Positions 51,472-60,314 of a stretch of 64,000 bases of DNA are shown piece by piece. The DNA is from Lentzea californiensis. Lineage in GTDB: Bacteria; Actinomycetota; Actinomycetes; Mycobacteriales; Pseudonocardiaceae. A program made the translations under genes and the position numbers. Under the pieces are notes generated by a model, which searched no databases, was not told where the DNA came from, and saw nothing but the letters and a program-made list of their open reading frames with translations. Within the stretch, counting starts at the first letter, position 1. Each line of letters begins with the position of its first letter. The DNA is taken from positions 186,001 through 250,000 of the forward strand of contig NZ_JANBBE010000013.1 in assembly GCF_024648825.1 (NCBI RefSeq), given 5' to 3'.

Positions 51472-53453
51472 CCATGCTCGCCATCACGCTCGCCGTGTTC
51501 GGTGCCGTGTGCTTCGCCCTGGCGGCCCGCCTGCAGCACGACGCGATCGCCGCGACCGGAGCCCGCGCCAGCGTCCTGCGGCAGCCCCGGTGGCTCGCCG
51601 GGCTCGCGTTGCTCGTCGCCGGTGCCGGGGTGCACGCCGCCGCGCTGGGCATGGCGCCGTTGACGGTCGTGCAGCCGATCGGTGTGCTCGCGATCGGCAT
51701 GACCGCGTTGATGGACCGCCGTTTCCGTGAGCTGCCGGCGATCCTGCTCACGACCGTGGGTGTCGGTGCGTTCGTGTTGCTCGCCTCGGGCAGTGCGACC
51801 GCGACCAAGGTCGTGCCGGACATCGAACTCACCGCAGGACTCGTGGCTCTCGGCCTGATCGCGGTGCCGGGCGTGATCGCAGCCCTTACGTCGAATGCAC
51901 GCGTCCGCGCCGTGGCGTTCGCATCAGCCGGTGGCGTCGCATACGCCTACGTGTCCGTGTTGATGCGCGCGGTCTCCCAGTCCGTGCAGCAAGGCGGTTT
52001 CGGGCTCTCGCACCTCGCGTCCGTGCTCGGCATCGCCCTCTCGCTCGCCGTCGGAGGCTGGCTGGTCCAGCACGCCTACGCCGGCGGGCCCCCTCATCTC
52101 GCCGTCGCCTGCCTGACCGTGGTGGACCCGCTGGTCGCGGTCGGCCTCGGCGCCTTCCTGCTCGGCGAGGCCGCGCAGCTGTCCCCGTTGACCGCTGTCG
52201 CGCTGTTCGCCTGCTCTCTCGCCGCCGTTTGCGGCGTGTTCGCACTTGCTCGTCAACCTCGTGAAAACATCCGAACGGAGCTCCTCGTGAACACCTCCAG
52301 CGCGCTTCGCGTCGTCATCGCCGCCGACACGTTCCCGCCGGACGTCAACGGTGCCGCGCGCTTCGCGCAGCGCCTGGCGGCCGGCCTCGCCGAGAACGGC
52401 CACGACGTCCACGTGATCGCCCCGGACTCGCCCAGGGCCACGGAGATCCCCGGTGTCACGGTCCACCGGCTGCGGTCGCACCGGCTGCCGTTCTACCCGG
52501 ACTTCCGCTTCTGCCTGCCGTGGCAGGCCTCTCGCGAGGCCGACGAGCTGGTCAAGTCGCTCAAGCCGGACGTCGTGCACGTGCAGGCGCACTTCGTGGT
52601 GGGCCGGTTCGTCCTGAACTCCGCGGTGGCCCAGGGCATCCCGACGCTGGCGACCAACCACTTCATGCCGGAGAACCTGTTCAGCCACGCCCACGTGCCG
52701 GCGTTCCTGCAGGGCATGGCCCGCAAGTTCGCCTACCGCGACCTGGCCCGCGTCTTCGGCCGCGCCGACGTGGTGACCGCGCCGACCCCGCGCGCCGTGC
52801 AGCTGTTGCACGACAGCGGTTTCCCGACGGCCGCGGTGCCCGTGTCGTGCGGCATCGACATCGCCCGCTACCAGCGTTCCGTGACGCACAACGACCGCCC
52901 GACCGCGTTGTTCGTGGGCCGCCTGGACGAGGAGAAGCGCGTCGACGAGTTCCTGCGCGCCCTGGCCCGCGTGCCCGGCGCGTTCGGCGAGATCGTCGGC
53001 GACGGCACCTGCAAGGCGGAGTGGGAACTCCTGGCCCGTGACCTGGAGATCACGGACCGCGTGCGCTTCCACGGCTTCGTCTCCGAGGACGACCTGCTCG
53101 ACGCCTACGCCCGCTGCGACCTGTTCGTCATGCCCGGCGTCGCGGAGCTGCAGAGCCTCGCCACGATGGAGGCGATGGCGGCGGGCAAGCCGGTGATCGC
53201 CGCGAACGCCATGGCGCTGCCGCACCTCGTGCACTCCGGCCGCAACGGCTGGCTGTTCGAGCCCGGCGACGTGAACCAGCTGGCGCAGCGCCTGCACACG
53301 CTGGTGCACGACGCGCCGATGCGGGCGCGGATGGGCGCGGCCAGCAGCGAGATCATCTCGCACCACGCGCTCGCCACGACGCTGGAGCGCTTCGAGGCGC
53401 TCTACGCGCGGGCGATGGGTCAGACGGTGCCGGTCATCGCACTGGCCGCCTGA
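51468..53453 (+). CDS. DMT-type transporter fused in frame to a GT4 glycosyltransferase
   Basis: A single open frame of 661 aa from ATG 51468. Residues 1-265 are a DMT/EamA-like membrane domain of about nine helices (TVVQPIGVLAIGMTALMDRR, VVDPLVAVGLGAFLLGEAAQ). From residue 274 follows a complete GT4 glycosyltransferase: AADTFPPDVNGAARF, VHVQAHFVVGRF, TALFVGRLDEEKRVDEF, and the EX7E motif in AELQSLATMEAMAAGKP, close to MgtA/PimB-like mannosyltransferases. No stop separates them, yet an internal GTG (52287) has GGAG six bases upstream. It may be a true fusion or two genes joined by an indel. Confidence 0.75.
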   Translation: MTMLAITLAVFGAVCFALAARLQHDAIAATGARASVLRQPRWLAGLALLVAGAGVHAAALGMAPLTVVQPIGVLAIGMTALMDRRFRELPAILLTTVGVGAFVLLASGSATATKVVPDIELTAGLVALGLIAVPGVIAALTSNARVRAVAFASAGGVAYAYVSVLMRAVSQSVQQGGFGLSHLASVLGIALSLAVGGWLVQHAYAGGPPHLAVACLTVVDPLVAVGLGAFLLGEAAQLSPLTAVALFACSLAAVCGVFALARQPRENIRTELLVNTSSALRVVIAADTFPPDVNGAARFAQRLAAGLAENGHDVHVIAPDSPRATEIPGVTVHRLRSHRLPFYPDFRFCLPWQASREADELVKSLKPDVVHVQAHFVVGRFVLNSAVAQGIPTLATNHFMPENLFSHAHVPAFLQGMARKFAYRDLARVFGRADVVTAPTPRAVQLLHDSGFPTAAVPVSCGIDIARYQRSVTHNDRPTALFVGRLDEEKRVDEFLRALARVPGAFGEIVGDGTCKAEWELLARDLEITDRVRFHGFVSEDDLLDAYARCDLFVMPGVAELQSLATMEAMAAGKPVIAANAMALPHLVHSGRNGWLFEPGDVNQLAQRLHTLVHDAPMRARMGAASSEIISHHALATTLERFEALYARAMGQTVPVIALAA

Positions 53454-53586
53454 GAGCCGGCGCTCACCGGCCCGGTCGCGCGACGCGGCCGGGCCGGTGC
53501 CAGTGGCGTGCTGCGCCGGAAATCCGCTTTCGAAGCCTGATCCACCTCAGCGGCGTGTCGAGCACCGACACGCCGTGCCTGAGTTT

Positions 53587-53635
53587 CACGCGGGGACCTT
53601 TCGTACTGCATGAGAGTACGAAAGGTCCCCGCGTG
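53587..53635. terminator. Perfect 21-bp hairpin between convergent genes
   Basis: Arms 53587-53607 and 53615-53635 pair perfectly around GCATGAG. It lies between the glycosyltransferase gene and the convergent TetR gene. The arm contains GGGGACCTTTCGTA (53592-53605), 12 of 14 identical to GGGGAGCTTTCATA in the 34.7-kb palindrome, so both belong to one repeat family. A bidirectional terminator role is likely. Confidence 0.7.
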
Positions 53636-53705
53636 CCGCATTGACGATGCTGGGAACAGGCAGCGCGAAATGTTCTCGACGGGCCTGGCCCTCGTCGCAG
53701 GGGTG

Positions 53706-54242
53706 TCAGGCGCCGACCCCGTGCAGGAACGTCTCGACCACGAGCGCGGCGGCGGGACCGGGCTCGAGCGCGGGCATCTCCTGCGCGACCGTGTGCAGCT
53801 GGGTCTGCAACGTCCGCAACGACCACCTGGCGGGCAACCCGGCCGCGATGACCCCCGCCTGTTCGGCACGGCGCAGGAACTCGTCCATCCGCGCGTCCAG
53901 CTCCTCGCGCCGCTGACCGATCGCCGGGTCGGCCACGGCGCGGATGTCGACGGGCCAGTCGCGGCTGAGCCGGACACCGCCCTCGGCGAACGCCAGCAGC
54001 GCGTCGCGGACCGGCCGGTCGTCGGAGGAGGTCGCGTCGATCAACGACTCGAGCTCGTCCAGCCGGGCGCGGTAGACCGCCAGCAGCAGGTCCTCGCGCG
54101 AGTCGAAGCGCCGGTAGACGGTCCGCTTGTCCACGCCCGCCGCTTCGGCGACGTCGGCGATCCGCGCGAGGGGGTCGGCCGCGAACACCCGTGCGGCCGC
54201 GCGCAGCACCGCCTGGATGTTGCGCGTCGCGTCGGCCCTCAT
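53706..54242 (-). CDS. TetR family transcription regulator
   Basis: 178 aa from ATG 54242, overlapping the patatin stop (ATGA); longer in-frame starts lie inside that gene. N-terminal HTH: NIQAVLRAAARVFAADPLARIADVAEAAGVDKRTVYRRFDSREDLLLAVYRARL, the TetR pattern with recognition helix around VDKRTVYRRF (residues 37-46). The remainder is the helical ligand-binding domain, which is not family-specific. It probably senses a small hydrophobic molecule. Being translated after the patatin-like gene, it may control that operon. Confidence 0.88.
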   Translation of the reverse strand: MRADATRNIQAVLRAAARVFAADPLARIADVAEAAGVDKRTVYRRFDSREDLLLAVYRARLDELESLIDATSSDDRPVRDALLAFAEGGVRLSRDWPVDIRAVADPAIGQRREELDARMDEFLRRAEQAGVIAAGLPARWSLRTLQTQLHTVAQEMPALEPGPAAALVVETFLHGVGA

Positions 54243-57200
54243 CGGAGCTTCGCCTCGATCCGTTGCGCCACAACCAGTCCGGCCTGGGAGAGCGTGAGCT
54301 CGGAGGGGTGCTCGCCGTCTCCGTGGACGAGGAACCGGTACAGCGAGGCGTGGCCCTCCAGCCGTTCGCGCAACGTCGCCGCGACGTCGCAACCGGGCGG
54401 GTAGAGCGCCGGCACGGCCTCGTCGACGAGCTGGTCGCGCAGCCGGCGGCGTTCGATGCGGGGCACGTACCAGGGCGTGATCAGCAACAGCGTCAGGCCG
54501 AACGCCAGCGCCGTGCCGATCACCGCCTGCCAGCCCCAGCCGCGCGGCCCGATGACCAGCAGCACGTCGGCGACCACGAGGTAGCCGAGGCCGTAGACCA
54601 CGGCCCACCCGGCGGTCGCGGCGGCGGGAGGCTCGGCGCGTTCCGTGCCCCACACGCCCTCGACGCGGCGCCAGCGCTGCAACGACTTGCCGCCCGTCAG
54701 CGCCATCCGGACGCCGAACGCTCCACAAAGGATCGAAGCGGGAATCACCAGCCACGGCTTGGTGTGCAGTTCGAACTGCCACACCGACCAGACCATCCCC
54801 GCCACCAGCAGGACCACCGCCGCCTGCTTCCAGCGCCGCCTGATGATCCGCCACGGCCGGAAGTCGGCCATCACCGCGAGCGGCGTGCGGATCGGCGAGG
54901 GCAGCGAGCCGAGCACGAGCAACGCCGCGACGACGAACGCGACACCGGCCACCGTGATCGTGCCCGTCGTGATCTCCGCCGTGTCGTCGGGAAGTCTCTC
55001 GACGGCTATGGCCACCAACGGGATCACCGGTGACAGCAGCACCAGGCCGTGCAGCATCGTGCCGCTGCGCAGCGCCGCGTAACCGAAGGCGCCGAGCAGG
55101 CCGGCCGCGCCGAGCGCCGCACCCGGACCGGCGGCCCACGCGGGCAGCATGCCGAACAACGCCATGACGACCAGCGCGCCGCCGACCGCGAGCCCCAGCA
55201 GGCCCAGGAACTGCGCGAGCCTGCCGCCGCGGGTCAGGCCGGTGATCGTCCAGTAGGGGAGCAGGGCGGCACCGCGCAGCACCCGCGTCACGGGCCTGAC
55301 CGCGGCGAGCCCGGACCGTTCGGAGTCGGCGACGGTGACCGCCACGGCCGCGGCGGTCGCGGCCGTGCGGATCATCTGGTCCGACGCCGCCTCCTGGGTC
55401 AGCGGCTCACGGCCGATGCCCGCGCGGTCGAAGGCGTTCAGCGCCGACATGCCCAGCGTGACCGTGTGCTCCTGCGGATACTCAAGGCGCCGCAACAGGT
55501 CCGCGTGCTCCTCCAGGAACAGCTCGCCCCGCGAACGCTTGTCCGCGCCGTCACCTCGGTCGGCGATGATCGCGGCCCGCAGCCGGGGGAGCTCCTCGCA
55601 GATGATCCGCCAGTGCAGGCCCCACGCGGCGAGCTCGGCGAGCTTCATCGACGACGGCGAGAGCTCGTTCTCGGTCTCGTAGATGCCCGCGAGCTCCTTC
55701 TTGGCCTCCTCGGCGCACACGGCCACCTGCACCGGCAGCTCCAGGCCGAACATCGCCGTGACGACCTGGTCGACGACGGCCTGCGCGCGTTCCTCCGCGG
55801 TGCGCCGATCATCAGCCGGCCGGCCCAGCAGGTCCATGCGCCGCAGCCGCCGCGGGTCGAACAGCACGCGGCACAGCATCGTGGCGCCGTCCAGCCGGCC
55901 CCAGATCCAGTCGTTGACCCGCCACGACCGCTTGAGGAACCCGGAGAACCGCGACAGCGAGGCGCCGCCGGCCTTGTCCTCGGCCGTGAGCGACTGCTTC
56001 GCGAACGCGTTGCGCGTCTGCAGCGACACCTGCACCAGTTCGACCGGGGTGTCCATGCCGGTCGAGGCGTCGTCGGACAGGCACGTGCCGGCGATCTCCA
56101 GCGCCAGCAGGCGACTCAGCCACCGCTCGCCGTCGCCGAGCCCCGCCTCGGACGCCGCCGCCGGTGCGTCGAGCAGCGCGCGCCAGCAGACCAGTCCACC
56201 GAGCTTCAGCCGGTGCTCGTCGAGCGAGGTGATCACCTGCTGCACCGCACCGACGACCCGGCCGATCTCGGCGACCTGCGCCCTGACCTCCAGACCGAGG
56301 TGCCCGTCGACCATGTGCTCGTGGTAGCTCGCGAGTCGCCCAGTCCAGTAGGTCTCGCCGACCGAGTCCGACGGTTTCCAGTCGAACAGCTCCTCCCGCA
56401 GCCTGCGCAGTTCCGCGCGGACGCGGTGGAGTTCACGGCGGGCCGTGGTGACCTCAGCGGCCTGTGCCTCGGGCACCACCCACACGAGCCGCTTGAGCAG
56501 GTCGAGCGCCGACGCCCCGAGGCGTTCGGCCATCGTGATGCCCCACTCCCAGCCCGCGTCCTCGCGGCACACGACGCCCGGCAGCCGCACGCCCGGCACG
56601 TAGGGCAGGACGCCGTGCAGCTCCTTCCACTTGCGCTGCGCGGTCTCCGCGGCCCGGCGCGCCCGTTCGAACGACCAGTTCGCCGGATTCCCGCCGGGCA
56701 GCGCGAACTGCTGCGCCGTCACCTGCCGTGCCGCGAGCCGGATCTCGACGTCCTCGTAGTGGCCGAAGAGCTTGTCCGCCAGCGAGTACACCTCGCCGAC
56801 GACGTCCTCGCCGCCCGCGTGCAGCCGTTCCAGCAACGCCATCCGGCCGCCCCTGCTGCCGGCGGCGCGCCGGTTGTGCTCCTCGATCTTCTCGACGTAG
56901 GTCCGGCCGGCCTGGCTGGACATCGCGCCCAGCAGCTTGCCGCCGGACCCGACCGTCGTCAGTCCCTTGTCGAACGTGTCGGCCACCGGCTCGGAACCCA
57001 GCGGTTCGGCGTGCGGGAAGACCAGCAGCATCACCCGCCGCACCGGCCCGTCCGCCGGCATCCGGTCGATGGCCTCGAGGGCCTCCTTCGTCGGCGTGTT
57101 CACGAGGACACCGCCGTCGACCGCGAACCTGCTGCGGTCGCCGCCGTTCGCCCAGCTGGCGACGTCCGCCATGTCCGGGCGGTCCGGTGTGGCCTGGCCG

Positions 57201-57886
57201 CCGACCGGGATGAAGCTCGGCTCGAACGCGAACGGGAAGCTGGCACTCGACCGCGCTGCCAGCGCGAGCTGCAGCACGCGGTCGTTCAGCGTCGCGGCCG
57301 CGAAGTCGTCCCTGGTCTCCTCGCTGACCCAGTTGTAGGGGTCGCGGCGGAACGAGAACGAACCCTGGTGCACCGACTGCGTCAGCGGCTGGCCCAGGTC
57401 GTCGTAGGTCACCTCCGGGACGCCGCCGAGCAGCGTGGTGGTGATGCGCAGGTCGATCGGGCGCTCGTCGGGCTCGGTCGGCTCGAAGTCCGCGGTGAGC
57501 CTGGCCAGCGCCTCCTGCAGCCGGGGCAGGAAGAACTCGTCGCCCTTGAGCAGCGAGCCCGGCTGGCCGCGGAACGGCGTGCGCAGCAGTTGCTCCATCC
57601 GCCCCTGCTCGGCCCAGAGGTCGCGCAGCCTCGTCAGGTCGGCCTGCTTGTTGACCTGCGACAACGCCAGCGCGGCGCCGTTGATGCCGCCTGCGGACGT
57701 GCCCGCGATGACGTCCGCTCGCGCCGTGCAGCCGACCAGGTCCAGCAGCGGCTGGTACACCGATCCCTGCCTGGTCAGGCGGTCGAGCTCCAGCACGACG
57801 CCGCCCATCCAGACGGCGAGGCTCACACCGCCGTTGAGCACGACGGCGAACCGGACCTCTTCCCGCGACATGGGTTGTTCGGACAT
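54239..57886 (-). CDS. Patatin-like phospholipase with DUF3376 and C-terminal membrane region
   Basis: 1215 aa from ATG 57886, with AGGGGG about nine bases upstream. The patatin domain covers about residues 10-330: oxyanion loop LNGGVSLAVWMGGV, nucleophile Ser64 in DVIAGTSAGGINGAAL and catalytic Asp in RFAVDGGVLVNTPT. A long helical DUF3376-type region follows (to about 850), then a C-terminal part with eight or more membrane helices (for example FLGLLGLAVGGALVVMALFGMLPAW). It is expected to hydrolyse acyl lipids at the membrane. The TetR gene overlaps its stop. Confidence 0.88.
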   Translation of the reverse strand: MSEQPMSREEVRFAVVLNGGVSLAVWMGGVVLELDRLTRQGSVYQPLLDLVGCTARADVIAGTSAGGINGAALALSQVNKQADLTRLRDLWAEQGRMEQLLRTPFRGQPGSLLKGDEFFLPRLQEALARLTADFEPTEPDERPIDLRITTTLLGGVPEVTYDDLGQPLTQSVHQGSFSFRRDPYNWVSEETRDDFAAATLNDRVLQLALAARSSASFPFAFEPSFIPVGGQATPDRPDMADVASWANGGDRSRFAVDGGVLVNTPTKEALEAIDRMPADGPVRRVMLLVFPHAEPLGSEPVADTFDKGLTTVGSGGKLLGAMSSQAGRTYVEKIEEHNRRAAGSRGGRMALLERLHAGGEDVVGEVYSLADKLFGHYEDVEIRLAARQVTAQQFALPGGNPANWSFERARRAAETAQRKWKELHGVLPYVPGVRLPGVVCREDAGWEWGITMAERLGASALDLLKRLVWVVPEAQAAEVTTARRELHRVRAELRRLREELFDWKPSDSVGETYWTGRLASYHEHMVDGHLGLEVRAQVAEIGRVVGAVQQVITSLDEHRLKLGGLVCWRALLDAPAAASEAGLGDGERWLSRLLALEIAGTCLSDDASTGMDTPVELVQVSLQTRNAFAKQSLTAEDKAGGASLSRFSGFLKRSWRVNDWIWGRLDGATMLCRVLFDPRRLRRMDLLGRPADDRRTAEERAQAVVDQVVTAMFGLELPVQVAVCAEEAKKELAGIYETENELSPSSMKLAELAAWGLHWRIICEELPRLRAAIIADRGDGADKRSRGELFLEEHADLLRRLEYPQEHTVTLGMSALNAFDRAGIGREPLTQEAASDQMIRTAATAAAVAVTVADSERSGLAAVRPVTRVLRGAALLPYWTITGLTRGGRLAQFLGLLGLAVGGALVVMALFGMLPAWAAGPGAALGAAGLLGAFGYAALRSGTMLHGLVLLSPVIPLVAIAVERLPDDTAEITTGTITVAGVAFVVAALLVLGSLPSPIRTPLAVMADFRPWRIIRRRWKQAAVVLLVAGMVWSVWQFELHTKPWLVIPASILCGAFGVRMALTGGKSLQRWRRVEGVWGTERAEPPAAATAGWAVVYGLGYLVVADVLLVIGPRGWGWQAVIGTALAFGLTLLLITPWYVPRIERRRLRDQLVDEAVPALYPPGCDVAATLRERLEGHASLYRFLVHGDGEHPSELTLSQAGLVVAQRIEAKLR

Positions 57887-57970
57887 GCCACGTCACCCCC
57901 TCCGGCGAAGATCTTCCCCTGCGGGTGACTCGCTCGCCGGAGGTTCGGGGTTACCGGCCGGACTGGCCCC

Positions 57971-59518
57971 TCAGACCTGTCCTCCGCCGGCGGGGTCGGA
58001 CTTCAGGAACGGCCCGACCCGCTTGCGGGCGACCAGCACGCAGACCGCGAACGTGATCACCGCGCCGGCGACCGCCTGCGGCACGGTGTAGGCACGCCCG
58101 TCGAACGCGGACCCGGTCGGCGGCAGGATGATCGCGATGATCGCCGACGTCACCATGGCGAACATCCGGAACTTCGGCCCGACCACGGCGGTGGCCAGCG
58201 GGATCGCCGCCCACAGCACGTACCAGGGCTGCAGCACCGGCCCGAGCACCAGGATCGCGCCCAGAGCCGCGCCCAGGCCGTTCATCGCCTTGATCCGGCC
58301 CTTGAAGCTGCGCCACAGCAGCCCGACCGTGATCACCACGGACACGGCCTGCCCGAGCAGCCGGGTCAGCGAGATCATCGCCTCGGTGTGGTTGCCGAGG
58401 CCCAGCAGGATGCCGGTGCCGGCGCCGAGGAAGCCCAGCGCGGTCGGCGGCGACATCCACGACTTCACGGTCGACGCGACGTTCAGCGTCTCGACCCAGC
58501 CGAAGCCGAACCCGGTGCCGAGGCAGATCACCACCACCCCGGCCGCCGCTATGACGGCCATGATCCCGGCCACGGCGGCCAGGTGCTTGAGCTGCCCGCC
58601 GAGCTTGCGCGCCACCATCACGCCGAGGAACCCGAGCGCGGCCATCGCGGGGATCTTCACCATCGCCCCGCACACGATGACCCCGGCGCCCAGTGTGATC
58701 CAGGTCCACTTCAACGGTTCCAGCCCGCGCATCGCGAGCTCCAGGCCGACCAGCATCAGGCCGAGCGCCAGGCCGTCGTTGTGCACGCCGATGACGATGT
58801 GGAACAGCACCAGGGGGTTCAGCGCGCCCAGCCACAACGCGCCGACCGGCGGCACCCCGAACCGGGCCGCGAGCCGGGGCAGCGCCCACACGATCATCCC
58901 CAGGCCGACCAGCACGAGCAGCCGGTGCACGAACACACCGGACACCACGTGGTCGCCGGTCAGCATCGCGGTCAACCGGCCGAACGCGAGGAACAACGGC
59001 CCGTACGGCGCCGGCGTCTCCCGCCAGATGTTCGGCACACCGCGCGTCAGCACGTGGTCGACGCCCAGCGCGTTCGCGGGCCCCAGCTCGTACGGGTCGA
59101 GCCCGCGCGCCGCGATCTCGCTCTGCGCCAGGTACGAGTACACGTCGCGGGAGAACATCGGCACGCAGAAGACGAGCGGCACGGTCCACATCAGCAGCGT
59201 GCGGTCCATCTGACCGCGCGAGATCAGCCTCGGCCGGCCGGGCTTCACGAACCGGCCCAGCGCCAGCCAGGCCGACACGATCATGAAGATGCCGGTCCAG
59301 ACGACCCCCATCGCGACACTGGGCATCCTCGAGAAGAGCCCGAGCACGGGCACGCCGTAGAGCGGCGAGTAGATCGGTGCGGCCCCGCCGCCCAGCGATC
59401 CCACGGTCAGCAGCAACGCACCGATGGTGCCCCAGCGACGGACGATGTCCAGCTGGCGACGCTCCCGACCGTTCAAGAGGTCGCTCTCCGGAGTGATAGC
59501 TCCGCCGTTCGTGGACAT
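57971..59518 (-). CDS. mptB: Polyprenol-phosphate-mannose-dependent mannosyltransferase (MptB-like)
   Basis: 515 aa from ATG 59518 (GTG 59539 also possible). A GT-C type membrane enzyme of about 13 helices. Family segments: first outer loop VFCVPMFSRDVYSYLAQSE with the catalytic-type Asp, GLDPYELGP, TPAPYGPLFLAFGRL, VHNDGLALGLMLVGLELA, VKIPAMAALGF and VLQPWYVLWA. In mycobacteria the equivalent gene, also divergent from sufR, adds alpha-1,6-mannose to lipoglycans outside the membrane. Upstream is a 94-bp shared region with sufR. Confidence 0.87.
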   Translation of the reverse strand: MSTNGGAITPESDLLNGRERRQLDIVRRWGTIGALLLTVGSLGGGAAPIYSPLYGVPVLGLFSRMPSVAMGVVWTGIFMIVSAWLALGRFVKPGRPRLISRGQMDRTLLMWTVPLVFCVPMFSRDVYSYLAQSEIAARGLDPYELGPANALGVDHVLTRGVPNIWRETPAPYGPLFLAFGRLTAMLTGDHVVSGVFVHRLLVLVGLGMIVWALPRLAARFGVPPVGALWLGALNPLVLFHIVIGVHNDGLALGLMLVGLELAMRGLEPLKWTWITLGAGVIVCGAMVKIPAMAALGFLGVMVARKLGGQLKHLAAVAGIMAVIAAAGVVVICLGTGFGFGWVETLNVASTVKSWMSPPTALGFLGAGTGILLGLGNHTEAMISLTRLLGQAVSVVITVGLLWRSFKGRIKAMNGLGAALGAILVLGPVLQPWYVLWAAIPLATAVVGPKFRMFAMVTSAIIAIILPPTGSAFDGRAYTVPQAVAGAVITFAVCVLVARKRVGPFLKSDPAGGGQV

Positions 59519-59555
59519 GGGAGCAGCGTATCCAGCCACGTTCAGCCGTGAGTCA

Positions 59556-59616
59556 GGTCACCCTGTGACCGCGATCTTTGCGACCTCCGGCGAAATACGC
59601 AACACTGGTGTTGTGA
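59556..59616. promoter_or_regulatory. SufR-type operator overlapping the sufR start, plus second dyad
   Basis: CAACAC-TG-GTGTTG (59600-59613) is a perfect dyad; read as ACACT-N5-TGTGA (59602-59616) it matches the site I recall for mycobacterial SufR. It covers the GTG start of sufR, so bound protein would block initiation of a leaderless or short-leader mRNA. A second dyad GGTCAC-CCT-GTGACC lies at 59556-59570 and may serve mptB. Regulator assignment is inferred. Confidence 0.65.
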
Positions 59617-60314
59617 AAAACGCCGAGACCTACCTTGACGCCGTGCCGCAGCACGACGGCAAGACTCGGCGTGCTGTCGCCAGGCTCCTGCTGGAGCAGG
59701 GCCCGGTCACCGCGGCGAGCATCGCCGAGGAGCTGGGCATCAGTCCCACGGCCGTGCGTCGTCACATCGACGCGCTGCTCGCGGACGGAGAGGCGACGAC
59801 GAGGGACGCACCCCGGCAGACCCAACGTGGCCGTGGCCGTCCCGCGAAGTTCTTCCTGCTGACTGACGCCGGACGAGCCCGGTTCGGCCACGCCTACGAC
59901 GACCTCGCGGTCGCCGCCCTCAGGTTCCTCGCCCAGACTGGCGGGGAAGAGGCAGTGCGCGCCTTCGCGCAAAGTCGTGTCGACGCACTCGTGGACGGTC
60001 ACCGTTCGACGATCGTGGCCCAGGTCACGCCCGCCGAACGGGCCAAGGCCCTCGCGACCGCGTTGACCAGGGAGGGTTACGCTGCGGCGGCGCGAAACGT
60101 GGGTACGGGCGAGCAGTTGTGCCAGCACCACTGCCCGGTCGCCCACGTCGCCGCCGAGTTCCCCCAGCTGTGCGAGACCGAGACGGAGACGTTCGCGAAT
60201 CTCCTCGGTACCCACGTGCAGCGCCTCGCGACGATCGCACGCGGCCACGCCGTGTGCACGACGCACATCCCGAACGTTCCACGGATCCCAGATGATGGAG
60301 GGGAGCCCGCATGA
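59613..60314 (+). CDS. sufR: Fe-S cluster-sensing repressor SufR
   Basis: 233 aa from GTG 59613; longer in-frame starts overlap mptB. N-terminal winged [41 protein letters not shown] with the wing [13 protein letters not shown]. The C-terminal part holds [25 protein letters not shown], a CxxxC followed by Cys, the cluster-ligand pattern of SufR, and one further Cys near the end. It represses the suf operon when clusters suffice. The stop overlaps sufB (ATGA), so the repressor is in the operon it controls. Confidence 0.92.
   Translation: MKNAETYLDAVPQHDGKTRRAVARLLLEQGPVTAASIAEELGISPTAVRRHIDALLADGEATTRDAPRQTQRGRGRPAKFFLLTDAGRARFGHAYDDLAVAALRFLAQTGGEEAVRAFAQSRVDALVDGHRSTIVAQVTPAERAKALATALTREGYAAAARNVGTGEQLCQHHCPVAHVAAEFPQLCETETETFANLLGTHVQRLATIARGHAVCTTHIPNVPRIPDDGGEPA

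Noticed and set aside
55049-57928. 959-aa plus-strand open frame opposite the patatin gene
   Set aside because: Arg/His/Gln-rich shadow with no motif; the patatin-DUF3376 frame is unambiguous.
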